From NCBI GenBank assembly GCA_005884765.1, contig VAZV01000169.1, forward strand, positions 1 to 57,353: a stretch of DNA of 57,353 bases, given 5' to 3'. Under the pieces are notes generated by a model, which saw only the letters and a list, made by a program, of their open reading frames with translations, was not told the origin of the DNA and made no database searches. This document shows, piece by piece, positions 17,738 through 25,737 of the stretch (position 1 is its first letter; every line of letters begins with the position of its first letter). The translations under genes and the position numbers were made by a program. The DNA is from Alphaproteobacteria bacterium (GTDB lineage: Bacteria; Pseudomonadota; Alphaproteobacteria; Rhizobiales; Xanthobacteraceae).

Positions 17738-19206
17738 TTATGTTGTTGTCGCTCGGGGCATGGCTTTGGCCATCCGTTCCGCTAACATGATCACAGTGAG
17801 GTTCGTGGTTCCACGTGACGAACTCGCCCTTCGGCATCGACGACCGCGCCAGGATCGGCGTCACCACCCATCGGGACCGTTCCCGATCCGTGATGATACG
17901 TATCGAGATCGGATTCGACGGCAGGCTCGAGCGCGTCATCACGGATCGCGTCACCCGGCTGAATTTCATGATCGATCAGGTCGACCAGCGGCCGGCTTCT
18001 TGCGATGCGACGGGCGAGCTTAACGCCATCGAGAAGCCGCCGGCGGTCTTGCGGCGCCGCCAAAAGATTATAGTCGATGATGGGGGCGTCACGCGGCTCA
18101 CGGCTACCGAGCCGAACGTTTCCGACTGAGACGGGGGTCATCACAGCCGTCGCCAGCGTGAGTGTTCGGCCGGTCGGACTCTCAGGGTCACTGCGATTGG
18201 ACGCCGTAATTTGCAGATCGAGCTCACCGCCGGAGGCTTCGGCCGATTTCGTCCAGATCGTGGCGCCGCGCGCCGGGTGCATACTACCCGCCTGTGGCTT
18301 CAGCGCGTAGGTGTTGTAGTAGAATGGGTGATCGAACAACCGCTGACCGACCGGCAGGTCGGCGACAAGCGGGATTCCGAGCTGATCGAGACTGCGCGCG
18401 GGGCCGATGCCCGAGCGCATCAGGATCGCCGGGCTGCCGTACACACCTGCGCAGAGGATGACAGCGTCCGCCTCGACCAATTGGCCATCGACAAGATGAA
18501 CGCCGGTAACTTTCCTGCCGGTGAACTCTAGCCTGTCGATCTGCGTCTCGCCCCGGATCGTCAGATTGGGCCGTTGGCGCACCGCGTTCGTCAGATACGC
18601 CATGCCCGTGTTCTGGCGAATTCCGTGCACAACGTTGAACGGATCGATTCCAACGCCGTCCTGTATGGGACCGTTGAAGTCATCGATACGCTGGAATCCC
18701 GCGGCGACTGCGGCCTGCACGAAGCATTGCAGCGCCGGCGTCACATCCGCGAGTTTTGGCTGGCGAATGGGAAAAGGCCCCGAGCGCCCATGCCAGGCGT
18801 CGGCGCCCTCCGGAGTATTTTCCAGCGTCTTGTATGCCTCGAGCACCTGATCGAAATCCCACCCTCCGAGGCCATGCGCCTTCCATCGGGCAAAATCGGT
18901 CGCACGAGCTCGTTTGGCTACAGCCGCATTGATGGCCGAACCGCCGCCCAAGACCTTGCCGCTTTGTGCTGCAATCGTGCTACCAGGTCCCGTCGTCTTT
19001 CCCATGTAGCCCCAGTCGAATTCTGTGCCGCCGCCGAGATTATCGGCGTCCGCAAGCGCTTTGGGAAAACGCTCGGGGGAATACGTACGACCGGCTTCAA
19101 GAAGCAAAATCTCAAAGTCGGCATGTGCGCTCAGGCGGTTGGCCAGCACGCTTCCGGCCGACCCCGCGCCAACAATGGCGATGCGCAAGCCCATGACACA
19201 TCTCAT
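17738..19206 (-). pseudogene. GMC family oxidoreductase with C-terminal deletion and frameshift
   Basis: This is an FAD-dependent choline-dehydrogenase-like enzyme. The N-terminus has the dinucleotide fold IVGAGSAGSVLANRLS and the GGGSAINAAV substrate loop. The C-terminus has the active-site YHHGSGTVPMG. The main frame ends at 17791 with an aberrant tail after VRHVE. The usual last segment (TNLTVIMLAERMAKAMP) is readable in another frame to a TAA at 17738-17740. The missing piece corresponds to the GLRVVDASVMP region, which is present in the second GMC gene of this window. The start is ambiguous between 19206, which overlaps the hydrolase stop, and 19194. Confidence 0.75.
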
Positions 19207-20162
19207 TGTGCAAGGAACGGCTTCACCAGATCGAGGAACCGGTCCGGACATTCCTCCGGCGTGTAGTGCCCGCAGTCCTCAACGATTGCGCCCTCCACGT
19301 GGTCGGATACGAGCTTCATCGTTTCGATCGTCGTCTTGCCGGCTCCGATCACGCCGCCGATCGCGAGCACCGGCATCGCAAGCTTGCTCCTCCTGAGCTC
19401 TTGGTTTTCCTGAACCGTTTGTGGGATGGCGCGATAGTAAGCAAACCCTGCCTTCATCGCGCCCGGCACGGAATACGCGCGGGTGTATTCATCGACTGCC
19501 ACGCGCTCCGGCCGGTAAGCCAGATGGTCGACCACCCATCGCATGTAGGCATCTTCCCGCCCCGCCACGAGAAACTCGGGCAAATCCCGCAGTTGGTTGA
19601 ACATGAATTGCGTCAGCCCGGCAGTGGCGTCCGGCGGCAACAGCATCGGTGGTGTCGGCGTGACGCCGGGAATCAAAGCTTCGGTTACGATAAGCTTATC
19701 GACGGCTTCACGATGCTGAGCGGCGAGTGGATAGGCGATCCACATGCCGACGTCGTGGCCGATCACTGAGTAGTGGTCCGCGCCGAGCCTCTGCATCAGA
19801 TCGCTTAGGTCTTTTGCGACGGTCTCGGTGTCGTACCCGGTTTCGGGACGGCTCGAATCGCCCATCCCGCGCGTGTCAACCGCGATGACGCGGTACTCTT
19901 TCGCAAGCTCCGGCATGACCTTCCGCCAGACGTACCAAGTCTGCGGCCAGCCAGGAATGAGCAGAAGCGCCTTTCGCCCTTCGCCGCCCGCGACGTAGTG
20001 AAGCTTGACGCCGTTGACTTCAGCATAGTCGCTCTTGAACCCCAGACCGAGGTTTCCATCGTCCGACCGCGCTCTCAATTCATCTGCGTGCGTGTCCACA
20101 AAGGTGGCGCAAGGGCCAAGGACGACGACGGTCAATAGCGCGCAGAGCCTTGCTCGTAGCAT
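19203..20162 (-). CDS. Exported alpha/beta hydrolase, epoxide hydrolase / dehalogenase type
   Basis: This 319-residue protein has an N-terminal signal peptide and a canonical alpha/beta-hydrolase fold. The oxyanion loop is IPGWPQTW. The nucleophile elbow is GHDVG with Asp137, the aspartate type used by epoxide hydrolases and haloalkane dehalogenases rather than by esterases. The catalytic His299 is in GHYTPEE. The stop overlaps the first possible ATG of the downstream GMC gene, suggesting co-transcription. The substrate cannot be deduced. Confidence 0.85.
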   Translation of the reverse strand: MLRARLCALLTVVVLGPCATFVDTHADELRARSDDGNLGLGFKSDYAEVNGVKLHYVAGGEGRKALLLIPGWPQTWYVWRKVMPELAKEYRVIAVDTRGMGDSSRPETGYDTETVAKDLSDLMQRLGADHYSVIGHDVGMWIAYPLAAQHREAVDKLIVTEALIPGVTPTPPMLLPPDATAGLTQFMFNQLRDLPEFLVAGREDAYMRWVVDHLAYRPERVAVDEYTRAYSVPGAMKAGFAYYRAIPQTVQENQELRRSKLAMPVLAIGGVIGAGKTTIETMKLVSDHVEGAIVEDCGHYTPEECPDRFLDLVKPFLAQ

Positions 20163-20292
20163 CTGGTTCCTCAGGTCGTCTTGATAAGACCATCGAATCC
20201 AATAACGACGTGTGATGTCTGCGGTTGCAACGAACCGGGGCTGCGTCCTTGGAACCTGTCACTTGCCGCACGTGGTCGCCGACACAACGAGG

Positions 20293-20613
20293 CTATTCTT
20301 TGTTGAGATCGATATAGGCCGACCAAGCCACTGCTGCCAAAACCCGCGAAGGGTGGCTTCTGCAGGTCTGCTCGACGGCCGAAATCATGGCGTCGCTGGT
20401 TGCTTTCGACTGATTCTGCTCGCTCGCCGCGGCCACATAGTTCAGGCCGCTCCAGAAGCCGTAAATCCAAACCGCGCCTTCTGATCTATGGTTCGGGCTC
20501 GAAAGCCAGAAAGCGCATGTCCTGCCTCCGATGCCTGCCAGATTGACCGATATCTCCGCGGCGCCTGCGGCAGAAGTCGAGAGCAAGAGAATGACCAAGC
20601 TTCGTTTCAGCAT
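20293..20613 (-). CDS. Small secreted protein of unknown function
   Basis: This 106-residue protein begins with a clear signal peptide (LKRSLVILLLSTSAAGAAE). The mature part contains two cysteines and the segments IYGFWSGLNYVAAA and LAAVAWSAYIDLN. The pattern of a short secreted alpha-helical protein with a late CRSHP motif recalls Rap1a/HdeA-like small periplasmic proteins, but I cannot assign a family firmly. The ATG at 20613 was chosen because it starts the signal peptide; upstream sequence in frame is not protein-like. Confidence 0.6.
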   Translation of the reverse strand: MLKRSLVILLLSTSAAGAAEISVNLAGIGGRTCAFWLSSPNHRSEGAVWIYGFWSGLNYVAAASEQNQSKATSDAMISAVEQTCRSHPSRVLAAVAWSAYIDLNKE

Positions 20614-20780
20614 TGGATTCGTGCAATCCTTGAGTTGGCTCTGCGGCCATTCCTGCGGGGCGGGGACGGGAACAGTTCCCTTGCGCAAACGTTTTCCGTG
20701 GAAATGCAGATGCGCATGGGCTTGGCTGAATACAAGGTCGTCGCAACGGGAAATGGCTGGAGCCTGGTTCCAAACGCCAA

Positions 20781-21527
20781 TCATCGCTTGTCAGTGGCCA
20801 ACAGGCGTTTCAATTGGCCGGCGTCGGCCGGCGCGGCGCTCTTCTGGTCGTTGTCGAAATAGACGAACACATCGCAGCCCTGCTTCTTCCACGACTTGAT
20901 GCGCCTTGCCCAGCCTGCGAGGGCGTCGGGGCGATAGTGTCCCTTGTAGCGGCCGTGTGGTCCATGTCCCCTGACATAGACGAAATCGGCGGTGCGCTTC
21001 CAGGGCGCCGGCGCGTCGTGGTGATCGGAAAGGCAGAGCGAGATATTCCGCTCTGCCAGCAGTCGAAGGATGCCCGGAGCGTACCAGCTCGGATGTCGAA
21101 ATTCGAAACTGTAGCGTCGCTTCTTCGAGAGCAGTTTGAGGAATGCGGCAAGCCTGTCGGCGTCCACCTCAAAATGTGGTGGCAGCTGAAACAGGATGGG
21201 TCCGGCCTTGTCGCCGAGCAGCGACAGACGCTGTTCGAGCAACTCCAGGCTGTTCACCGAACTTTGCGAAAGGCGTTTCCAGTGGGTGATGAATTTGGAT
21301 GCCTTCCAGGCGAAGACAAAATCGTTCCCGGTCTGCTCGCGCCAGCTTTTGACGGCCTCGGGAGTGGGCGTACGATAAAATACGCCGTTGAGCTCGGTCG
21401 TCGAAAACTGCCGGGCGTAATATTGAAGCTGGTTCTTGATCGGCAATCCCCTGGGAAAGAACGGTCCGCGCCACGAATCGTAGTGCCACCCCGATGTGCC
21501 GATCAGAACCCGCGTCATCGCAATCAC
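20781..21527 (-). CDS. DUF72 family protein (YecE-like)
   Basis: This 248-residue TIM-barrel-like protein has DUF72 signatures: the N-terminal VLIGTSGWHYDSWRG, YARQFSTTELNGVFYRTP, FAWKASKFITHWKRL and the C-terminal DVFVYFDNDQKSAAP. The biochemical role of the family is not established. The length is normal. It stands alone, with 50 nt to the next gene, and no general-stress promoter was found upstream. Confidence 0.92.
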   Translation of the reverse strand: MIAMTRVLIGTSGWHYDSWRGPFFPRGLPIKNQLQYYARQFSTTELNGVFYRTPTPEAVKSWREQTGNDFVFAWKASKFITHWKRLSQSSVNSLELLEQRLSLLGDKAGPILFQLPPHFEVDADRLAAFLKLLSKKRRYSFEFRHPSWYAPGILRLLAERNISLCLSDHHDAPAPWKRTADFVYVRGHGPHGRYKGHYRPDALAGWARRIKSWKKQGCDVFVYFDNDQKSAAPADAGQLKRLLATDKR

Positions 21528-21584
21528 GGCTTCATGGCAACCCTGATGCCGTCTCCTCTGCAGCCGACCTTCATCAACTTGCTT

Positions 21585-23372
21585 TCAATGTTTGCCCGGC
21601 AAGATCGTCTCGAGCGCTTGCCGCGCGGTACCGCGGATCACGCCGGCTTCATCCGGGTCGCCTTTGGCCAGCGCAACCATGAAATTCTTGGCTTGCTTAA
21701 GTGTGATGTGCGGCGGCAACGGCGGCACTTCGGGATCTGTCTTAACCTCAAGCACCACAGGAGTATCGCTCGCCAGCGCCTGATCCCAGGCCGCTTCGAT
21801 CTGCTTTGGATCCTCGACGTAAATGCCCCGCAATCCGATCAGTTCGGCAAAGCGGTGATAGGCGACGTCCGGAATGTTCTGCGATGCCTCGAACTTCGGA
21901 TCTCCGTTGATGATCCGCTGCTCCCACGTCACCTGGTTGAGATCTTCGTTGTTGAAGACGCAGACGATCCAGCGATGATCGCGCCACTCGCGCCAATATT
22001 TGGCGACCGTGATCAGTTCGGCCATGTTGTTCATCTGCATCGCGCCGTCGCCCACCAGCGCGATCACGGGACGATCCGGGTGCGCGTATTTGGCGGCGAT
22101 GGCATAGGGCACGGCTGCGCCCATCGAGGCCAATCCGCCCGACAATGACGCTTTCATGCCCCGGCGCATCTTTAGGTCGCGCGCATACCAGTTGGCGCAC
22201 GATCCGGAGTCGCTGGTGATAATTGCGCGTTCCGGCAACCGCGGTGACAACTCCCAGGTTACGCGTTGCGGATTAATCGGCTCTGCCGGTTGCCGCGCAC
22301 GATCCTCCAGCGCCTTCCACCAATCCCTGACGTTGCCTTCGATCGCCTTCCGCCAATCTCCCGCACCTTTCTGATGCAGTCGCGGCAGCAGCGCGCGCAG
22401 TGTCTCCTGGGAGTCGCCGACCAGGCCGACTTCCATCGGAAAGCGTATCGATAGCATGCTGGCGTCGATGTCGATCTGAACCCCTCGCGCTTTTCCCTCA
22501 ACCGGCAGAAACTCGGAATAGGGGAATGCCGACCCGACCATCAGCAGCGTGTCGCATTCCATCATCAAATTGTAACTCGGCTCGGTCCCCAGGAGCCCGA
22601 TTGAACCGGTGACCCATGGCAGATCATCGGGGAGGACGGCTTTGCCCAGCAGCGCCTTGGCGCAACCGGCCGCCAGCCGGTCCGCGACCGCGATCACCTC
22701 GTCGGTTGCGCCCAGCGCGCCGGCGCCGACCAGCATAGCGACTTTCTTTCCGGAATTGAGAATTTCAGCCGCGCGATCCAGATCGGCGTCACGCGGCACA
22801 ATTCTCGGAGCCGTGTATCCGATGCCTGATCGCAGCGTGCCGTGCGCATGCGGCGGATCTTCGTAGGGTTCATCCTGCAGATCATTCGGCAAAACGATCG
22901 CGGTCACCGTCCGTCTCGCGAGCGCGATGCGCGCGGCGCGGTCGATCAGGTGACGCACCTGGCCCGGAGATGAAGCCTGCGCGACGTAGGCGCTCGCCAC
23001 GTCCTTGAACATCGACACCAGATCGAGTTCCTGCTGATATTGACCGCCGAGCGCGTTGCGTGCCTGCTGGCCGACAATGGCAAGGACCGGCTGGTGATCC
23101 AACAGCGCATCGTAGAGCCCGGTGATCAGATGCGAAGCGCCTGGCCCCGAGGTTGCGATACACACGCCCAGCTTTCCCGAGAACTTCGCGTAGGCCGAAG
23201 CCATGAACGCCGCCATTTCCTCATGCCGCGCCTGAACGAATTGAATCTTTCCTTCCGCGCGGTTCAGTGCGCCAAAGACGCCGTTGATGCCGTCGCCTGG
23301 GTAACCAAAAATATGCCGGACATCCCATCGGTGCAGACGTTGAACGAGAAAATCGCCTACTGTTTGAGACAT
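21585..23372 (-). CDS. Thiamine pyrophosphate-requiring enzyme, pyruvate oxidase/acetolactate synthase type
   Basis: This 595-residue protein has the three-domain architecture of PoxB-like enzymes. The N-terminal pyrimidine domain carries the activating glutamate in QARHEEMAAF. A central FAD-or-structural domain follows. The C-terminal diphosphate domain has the TPP/Mg motif starting GDGAMQMNNMAEL. It should act on a 2-oxo acid such as pyruvate, but product and acceptor are not evident. The ATG at 23372 has GGAGG six bases upstream. A general-stress-type promoter lies about 45-70 nt upstream. Confidence 0.87.
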   Translation of the reverse strand: MSQTVGDFLVQRLHRWDVRHIFGYPGDGINGVFGALNRAEGKIQFVQARHEEMAAFMASAYAKFSGKLGVCIATSGPGASHLITGLYDALLDHQPVLAIVGQQARNALGGQYQQELDLVSMFKDVASAYVAQASSPGQVRHLIDRAARIALARRTVTAIVLPNDLQDEPYEDPPHAHGTLRSGIGYTAPRIVPRDADLDRAAEILNSGKKVAMLVGAGALGATDEVIAVADRLAAGCAKALLGKAVLPDDLPWVTGSIGLLGTEPSYNLMMECDTLLMVGSAFPYSEFLPVEGKARGVQIDIDASMLSIRFPMEVGLVGDSQETLRALLPRLHQKGAGDWRKAIEGNVRDWWKALEDRARQPAEPINPQRVTWELSPRLPERAIITSDSGSCANWYARDLKMRRGMKASLSGGLASMGAAVPYAIAAKYAHPDRPVIALVGDGAMQMNNMAELITVAKYWREWRDHRWIVCVFNNEDLNQVTWEQRIINGDPKFEASQNIPDVAYHRFAELIGLRGIYVEDPKQIEAAWDQALASDTPVVLEVKTDPEVPPLPPHITLKQAKNFMVALAKGDPDEAGVIRGTARQALETILPGKH

Positions 23373-23414
23373 CGGGACCTCCAGGCATATTGGCATCGAA
23401 GTGTTGAAGCTCTC

Positions 23415-23440
23415 AACCTGACCCCACCTCCGAAGGTTCC
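23415..23440 (-). promoter_or_regulatory. Candidate EcfG/RpoE2 promoter of the TPP enzyme gene
   Basis: On the minus strand, GGAAC (23440-23436) is followed after 18 nt by GTT (23417-23415), which fits the RpoE2 form GGAAC-N19-TT. The -10 element lies about 43 nt before the ATG at 23372. Confidence 0.45.
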
Positions 23441-23485
23441 AATCGCTTGGGTTTTCAGGTTTTGCGCGAGTGAAGGATTGCTTGC

Positions 23486-23511
23486 GGAACAAAGGCCCGT
23501 CCAAAGCGGTT
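23486..23511 (+). promoter_or_regulatory. Candidate EcfG/RpoE2 promoter of a small hydrophilic protein
   Basis: GGAAC (23486-23490) is followed after 18 nt by GTT (23509-23511), fitting GGAAC-N19-TT. It lies 31 nt before the ATG at 23542 and is back to back with the similar site of the TPP enzyme gene. Confidence 0.45.
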
Positions 23512-23541
23512 GGCGGATTTGACGTGCGGAAGGAAAGACAG

Positions 23542-23751
23542 ATGCCGAAGGAAAATGATCTCGAGGGCGAGCGCGACCAGGGCGGCAAGCACGGCGGACA
23601 GGCGGGAATGCCGACGCCTAAGCGTGGCTCGGATCATGGCGTGGTTCGCGACGGGCTCGGTCAGGAACAGCCGCGCGACAAGCAGCGTGCGCAGCATGTA
23701 AGTCGACAAGACAAGGGCGGCGACCCGCCGGGCCACAAGCCACGCCGCTAG
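23542..23751 (+). CDS. Small hydrophilic Gly/Gln/Lys-rich protein, stress-type
   Basis: This is a 69-residue, highly charged protein with no hydrophobic segment. It contains repeated G-rich charged turns (ERDQGGKHGGQAG, GLGQEQPRDKQ). The composition recalls the disordered KGG-type stress proteins of alphaproteobacteria, without a clear KGG motif. The ATG has AAGGA seven bases upstream and a stress-type promoter before that. The opposite strand is also open but lacks a ribosome site. Function is unknown. Confidence 0.55.
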   Translation: MPKENDLEGERDQGGKHGGQAGMPTPKRGSDHGVVRDGLGQEQPRDKQRAQHVSRQDKGGDPPGHKPRR

Positions 23752-23773
23752 TTATTCACGAGGGAGCATTCGA

Positions 23774-23944
23774 ATGCTCGAGCAGAAACTCAAGGAAGCG
23801 ATCATTGGTGAATTGAAGCGCCAGGCGGCAGATCGGCCGCAATCGCTCCGCGTCGAGAATTCCGCCACTCTCGTTGTGAATGGCAAGATCGATATTGACG
23901 AGTTGGTGATGGTGATTGCGGGTTCGGTTGCCGGCGGGCCGTAA
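23774..23944 (+). CDS. Small conserved hypothetical protein (56 aa)
   Basis: This short protein begins with an amphipathic helix (LEQKLKEAIIGELKRQA) and ends in a strongly hydrophobic stretch (IDIDELVMVIAGSVAGGP). GAGGGAG lies eight bases before the ATG. It follows the previous small gene by 22 nt and is probably co-transcribed with it. I recognise the type from Bradyrhizobium genomes but know no function. Confidence 0.65.
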   Translation: MLEQKLKEAIIGELKRQAADRPQSLRVENSATLVVNGKIDIDELVMVIAGSVAGGP

Positions 23945-23956
23945 GGGAACCGCGAT

Positions 23957-24568
23957 TTATCGGGGCCCTCTCGTCGTGTTGTCGCCGGCTCTTGCATGTC
24001 GTGCCTTGAAGGGAACCAACCGGCCGCCGTTCGCGCGCAGGCCGCGGACCAATTCCTCGATGTAGGGCAGCAATTCGAACAGCAGAATGACGGCCATGAC
24101 GGATAGGATATAGGTCGTCGGCAGAGATTCGGACTTCCAGCTGATATCAAAGCGCGCAGGCTCGGAGGCCGCGCCGAACAGCGCGAGAAATTGTCCCCAA
24201 TGGAGCGAGATCACGCTGACCATAGCCATCAGCGGGATCATTTCCAGAAAGCTGTGGACGTGCTGTTCGATCGGCGTCAGGGTGCGGGCGGCCGTCGCAT
24301 AGCTCACGTCCCACAGTGCCGTGGCCTCGTGCAAGAAAAAGGCGGCGATCATGATCGCGATGATCAGCGCGTTGACGTCGAAGAACATTGCGGCCAGGAG
24401 CGGCACGCCGACCTCGCCGAACATCAGGAGGTGGATCAACGATTCCTTTGCGCCTGTGGTCGTCTCGATGTGAGTAGCGCGATGACAAAGCCAGTCGGCA
24501 AAACCCGCCAAAAGCCAGATCGGCAGAACAAAATACATCAGGATAAGCACGGTGGGGTCGGACAGCAT
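23957..24568 (-). CDS. Polytopic membrane protein of unknown function (203 aa)
   Basis: This 203-residue protein has about five or six transmembrane helices. The first ends in FADWLCHRATHIE, placing two histidines and a glutamate at the membrane edge. A later HEATALWD and EQHVHSFLE add further histidine and acidic residues, a pattern that could bind metal as in membrane hydroxylase-like proteins. That idea is speculation. AGGAG lies seven bases before the ATG at 24568. A perfect general-stress-type promoter lies about 20 nt before the gene, divergent from the next small gene. Confidence 0.7.
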   Translation of the reverse strand: MLSDPTVLILMYFVLPIWLLAGFADWLCHRATHIETTTGAKESLIHLLMFGEVGVPLLAAMFFDVNALIIAIMIAAFFLHEATALWDVSYATAARTLTPIEQHVHSFLEMIPLMAMVSVISLHWGQFLALFGAASEPARFDISWKSESLPTTYILSVMAVILLFELLPYIEELVRGLRANGGRLVPFKARHARAGDNTTRGPR

Positions 24569-24588
24569 GGCGGGACTCCTGTTGAGCC

Positions 24589-24613
24589 AACGGGAGCGGC
24601 GGGCCTGTGTTCC
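24589..24613 (-). promoter_or_regulatory. Candidate EcfG/RpoE2 promoter of the 203-aa membrane protein gene
   Basis: On the minus strand, GGAAC (24613-24609) is followed after 16 nt by CGTT (24592-24589), an exact consensus match. It sits 21 nt upstream of the ATG at 24568. Confidence 0.65.
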
Positions 24614-24707
24614 CGTTTTCGAAAAGCGGTAATCGCAGCGGGCAGCCCGTTCCGTTCCTGTTCCCGAAACCCGCGCCGATCCCGCATGGCACTGCTGCCG
24701 GGCGATC

Positions 24708-24732
24708 GGAACTGACGTCCTCCAAAATCGTT
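24708..24732 (+). promoter_or_regulatory. Candidate EcfG/RpoE2 promoter of the 74-aa protein gene
   Basis: GGAAC (24708-24712), 16 nt, then CGTT (24729-24732) is an exact consensus match. It lies 32 nt before the ATG at 24765 and forms a divergent pair with the promoter at 24589-24613. Confidence 0.65.
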
Positions 24733-24764
24733 TTTCCGGCATGGGCTGTTTTTAGGAATTTGAA

Positions 24765-24989
24765 ATGGCTGAACCCTTGCCAGTGCTCATGGAGAATTCG
24801 ATTCAGATCGCTTGGGACTTCCTTGAACGTGCCGGCGAGATTGAAGATGCGGCTGTGGCCAACCGATTCCTAAGCGACGTCATTGAACTGATGGTTCGGC
24901 GTGGAGAGCGGCACCGGCTCTTGCTCTCCAACAAGGCCATCACCGCTTACATGCGGTTCAAAAGGCAGCGAGCCGAGCAAGCCGCGTGA
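24765..24989 (+). CDS. Small helical protein of unknown function (74 aa)
   Basis: This 74-residue, all-helical soluble protein (NSIQIAWDFLERAGEIED, FLSDVIELMVRRGERHRLLLSNKAITAY) ends in a basic tail. TAGGAATTTGAA precedes the ATG, and a perfect stress-type promoter lies just upstream. The size and helical pattern match small hypothetical proteins common in Bradyrhizobium. No function is known to me. Confidence 0.75.
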   Translation: MAEPLPVLMENSIQIAWDFLERAGEIEDAAVANRFLSDVIELMVRRGERHRLLLSNKAITAYMRFKRQRAEQAA

Positions 24990-25042
24990 GAGAGGCCCGA
25001 CGTGCCGTCGACGAAGAGCGATTCAAACCGGAGGTAGCACAA

Positions 25043-25240
25043 ATGGCGGATCCGGCTGAACTAATGCGGCGAGCTGCCGAACTCAACGATTGGGCGGATC
25101 AAGAAGAAGAGGTTGAGGTCCGTAATCGGCTTTTGAAGATGGCCGAATACTACGTACAAATTGCAAGGAAGGAGGAGTGGCAGGCGGCCCATCCGACCTC
25201 AATCGCATCCTTGACCGGGCTTCTCAACAAAACGGACTGA
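25043..25240 (+). CDS. Small acidic helical protein (65 aa)
   Basis: This is a 65-residue helical protein (ELMRRAAELNDWADQEEEVEVRNRLLKMAEYYVQIA). The ATG at 25043 was preferred because GGAGG lies about nine bases upstream; an alternative GTG at 24986 would overlap the previous stop and add 19 residues. It is probably co-transcribed with the 74-aa gene. Function is unknown. Confidence 0.65.
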   Translation: MADPAELMRRAAELNDWADQEEEVEVRNRLLKMAEYYVQIARKEEWQAAHPTSIASLTGLLNKTD

Positions 25241-25281
25241 GCGCGCGGCCATGTGGACGCATGCGGCAATATCGTGCCAAG

Positions 25282-25311
25282 GCAATTACGTACAAGGCAA
25301 TTACGTACAAG
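25282..25311 (+). repeat. 15-bp perfect tandem duplication
   Basis: GCAATTACGTACAAG occurs twice in direct succession (25282-25296 and 25297-25311). It lies just before, or within, the next small gene, depending on which start is used. If translated it would duplicate the five residues AITYK. Confidence 0.9.
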
Positions 25312-25323
25312 GCTGTTGCGCAA

Positions 25324-25503
25324 ATGCCTGAAACGCAGAATCCGACGACTGAGCGTTCAACAGGTCCCCGAACCTATTCCGGCGACAAGGCGCGGCAGGG
25401 CGAGATCGTGCTCCGCAAGCCGTGGATGCGCATGGTTTTCATAGCAGGCCTTGTCGGCTGCATTCTCCTGGTCCTTGTCATCGGCATCATTGCGGGGCGC
25501 TGA
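25324..25503 (+). CDS. Small single-pass membrane protein (59 aa)
   Basis: This 59-residue protein has a polar N-terminal half (TQNPTTERSTGPRTYSGDKARQG) and one C-terminal transmembrane helix (VFIAGLVGCILLVLVIGII). The ATG at 25324 lacks a good ribosome site. An upstream in-frame ATG at 25261 would give 80 residues and include the duplicated AITYK, so the start is uncertain. Function is unknown. Confidence 0.6.
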   Translation: MPETQNPTTERSTGPRTYSGDKARQGEIVLRKPWMRMVFIAGLVGCILLVLVIGIIAGR

Positions 25504-25684
25504 TGGACCGGCCCGTCATCTCTGCCCATGAGCGTGGAAGATCAGGATCGCATCCGAGCAGCGGCTACATTAGCCAAACGTTTTTCGCATTGCGATAACG
25601 CCGGAACAGCGGAAGGATCTCCTTTCGGCCAGCAAAGCGATGGCCGGATTGAAGCCGTGAGCCGTGCCGGCATGACCAATTCCC

Positions 25685-25709
25685 GGAACGTGCTCTTCGA
25701 ATATGCGTT
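25685..25709 (+). promoter_or_regulatory. Candidate EcfG/RpoE2 promoter of the MgtC-like gene
   Basis: GGAAC (25685-25689), 16 nt, then CGTT (25706-25709) is an exact consensus match. It lies 29 nt before the ATG at 25738 and inside the longer open frame, which supports the short start for that gene. Confidence 0.6.
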
Positions 25710-25737
25710 CCAGATATGGTTCCTCGCGAGAGCAGCT

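Noticed and set aside
23455..23736. 93-codon minus-strand frame with hydrophobic segments opposite the small hydrophilic gene
   Set aside because: The plus-strand frame has a good ribosome site and a promoter; the minus frame lacks a ribosome site. Not fully excluded.
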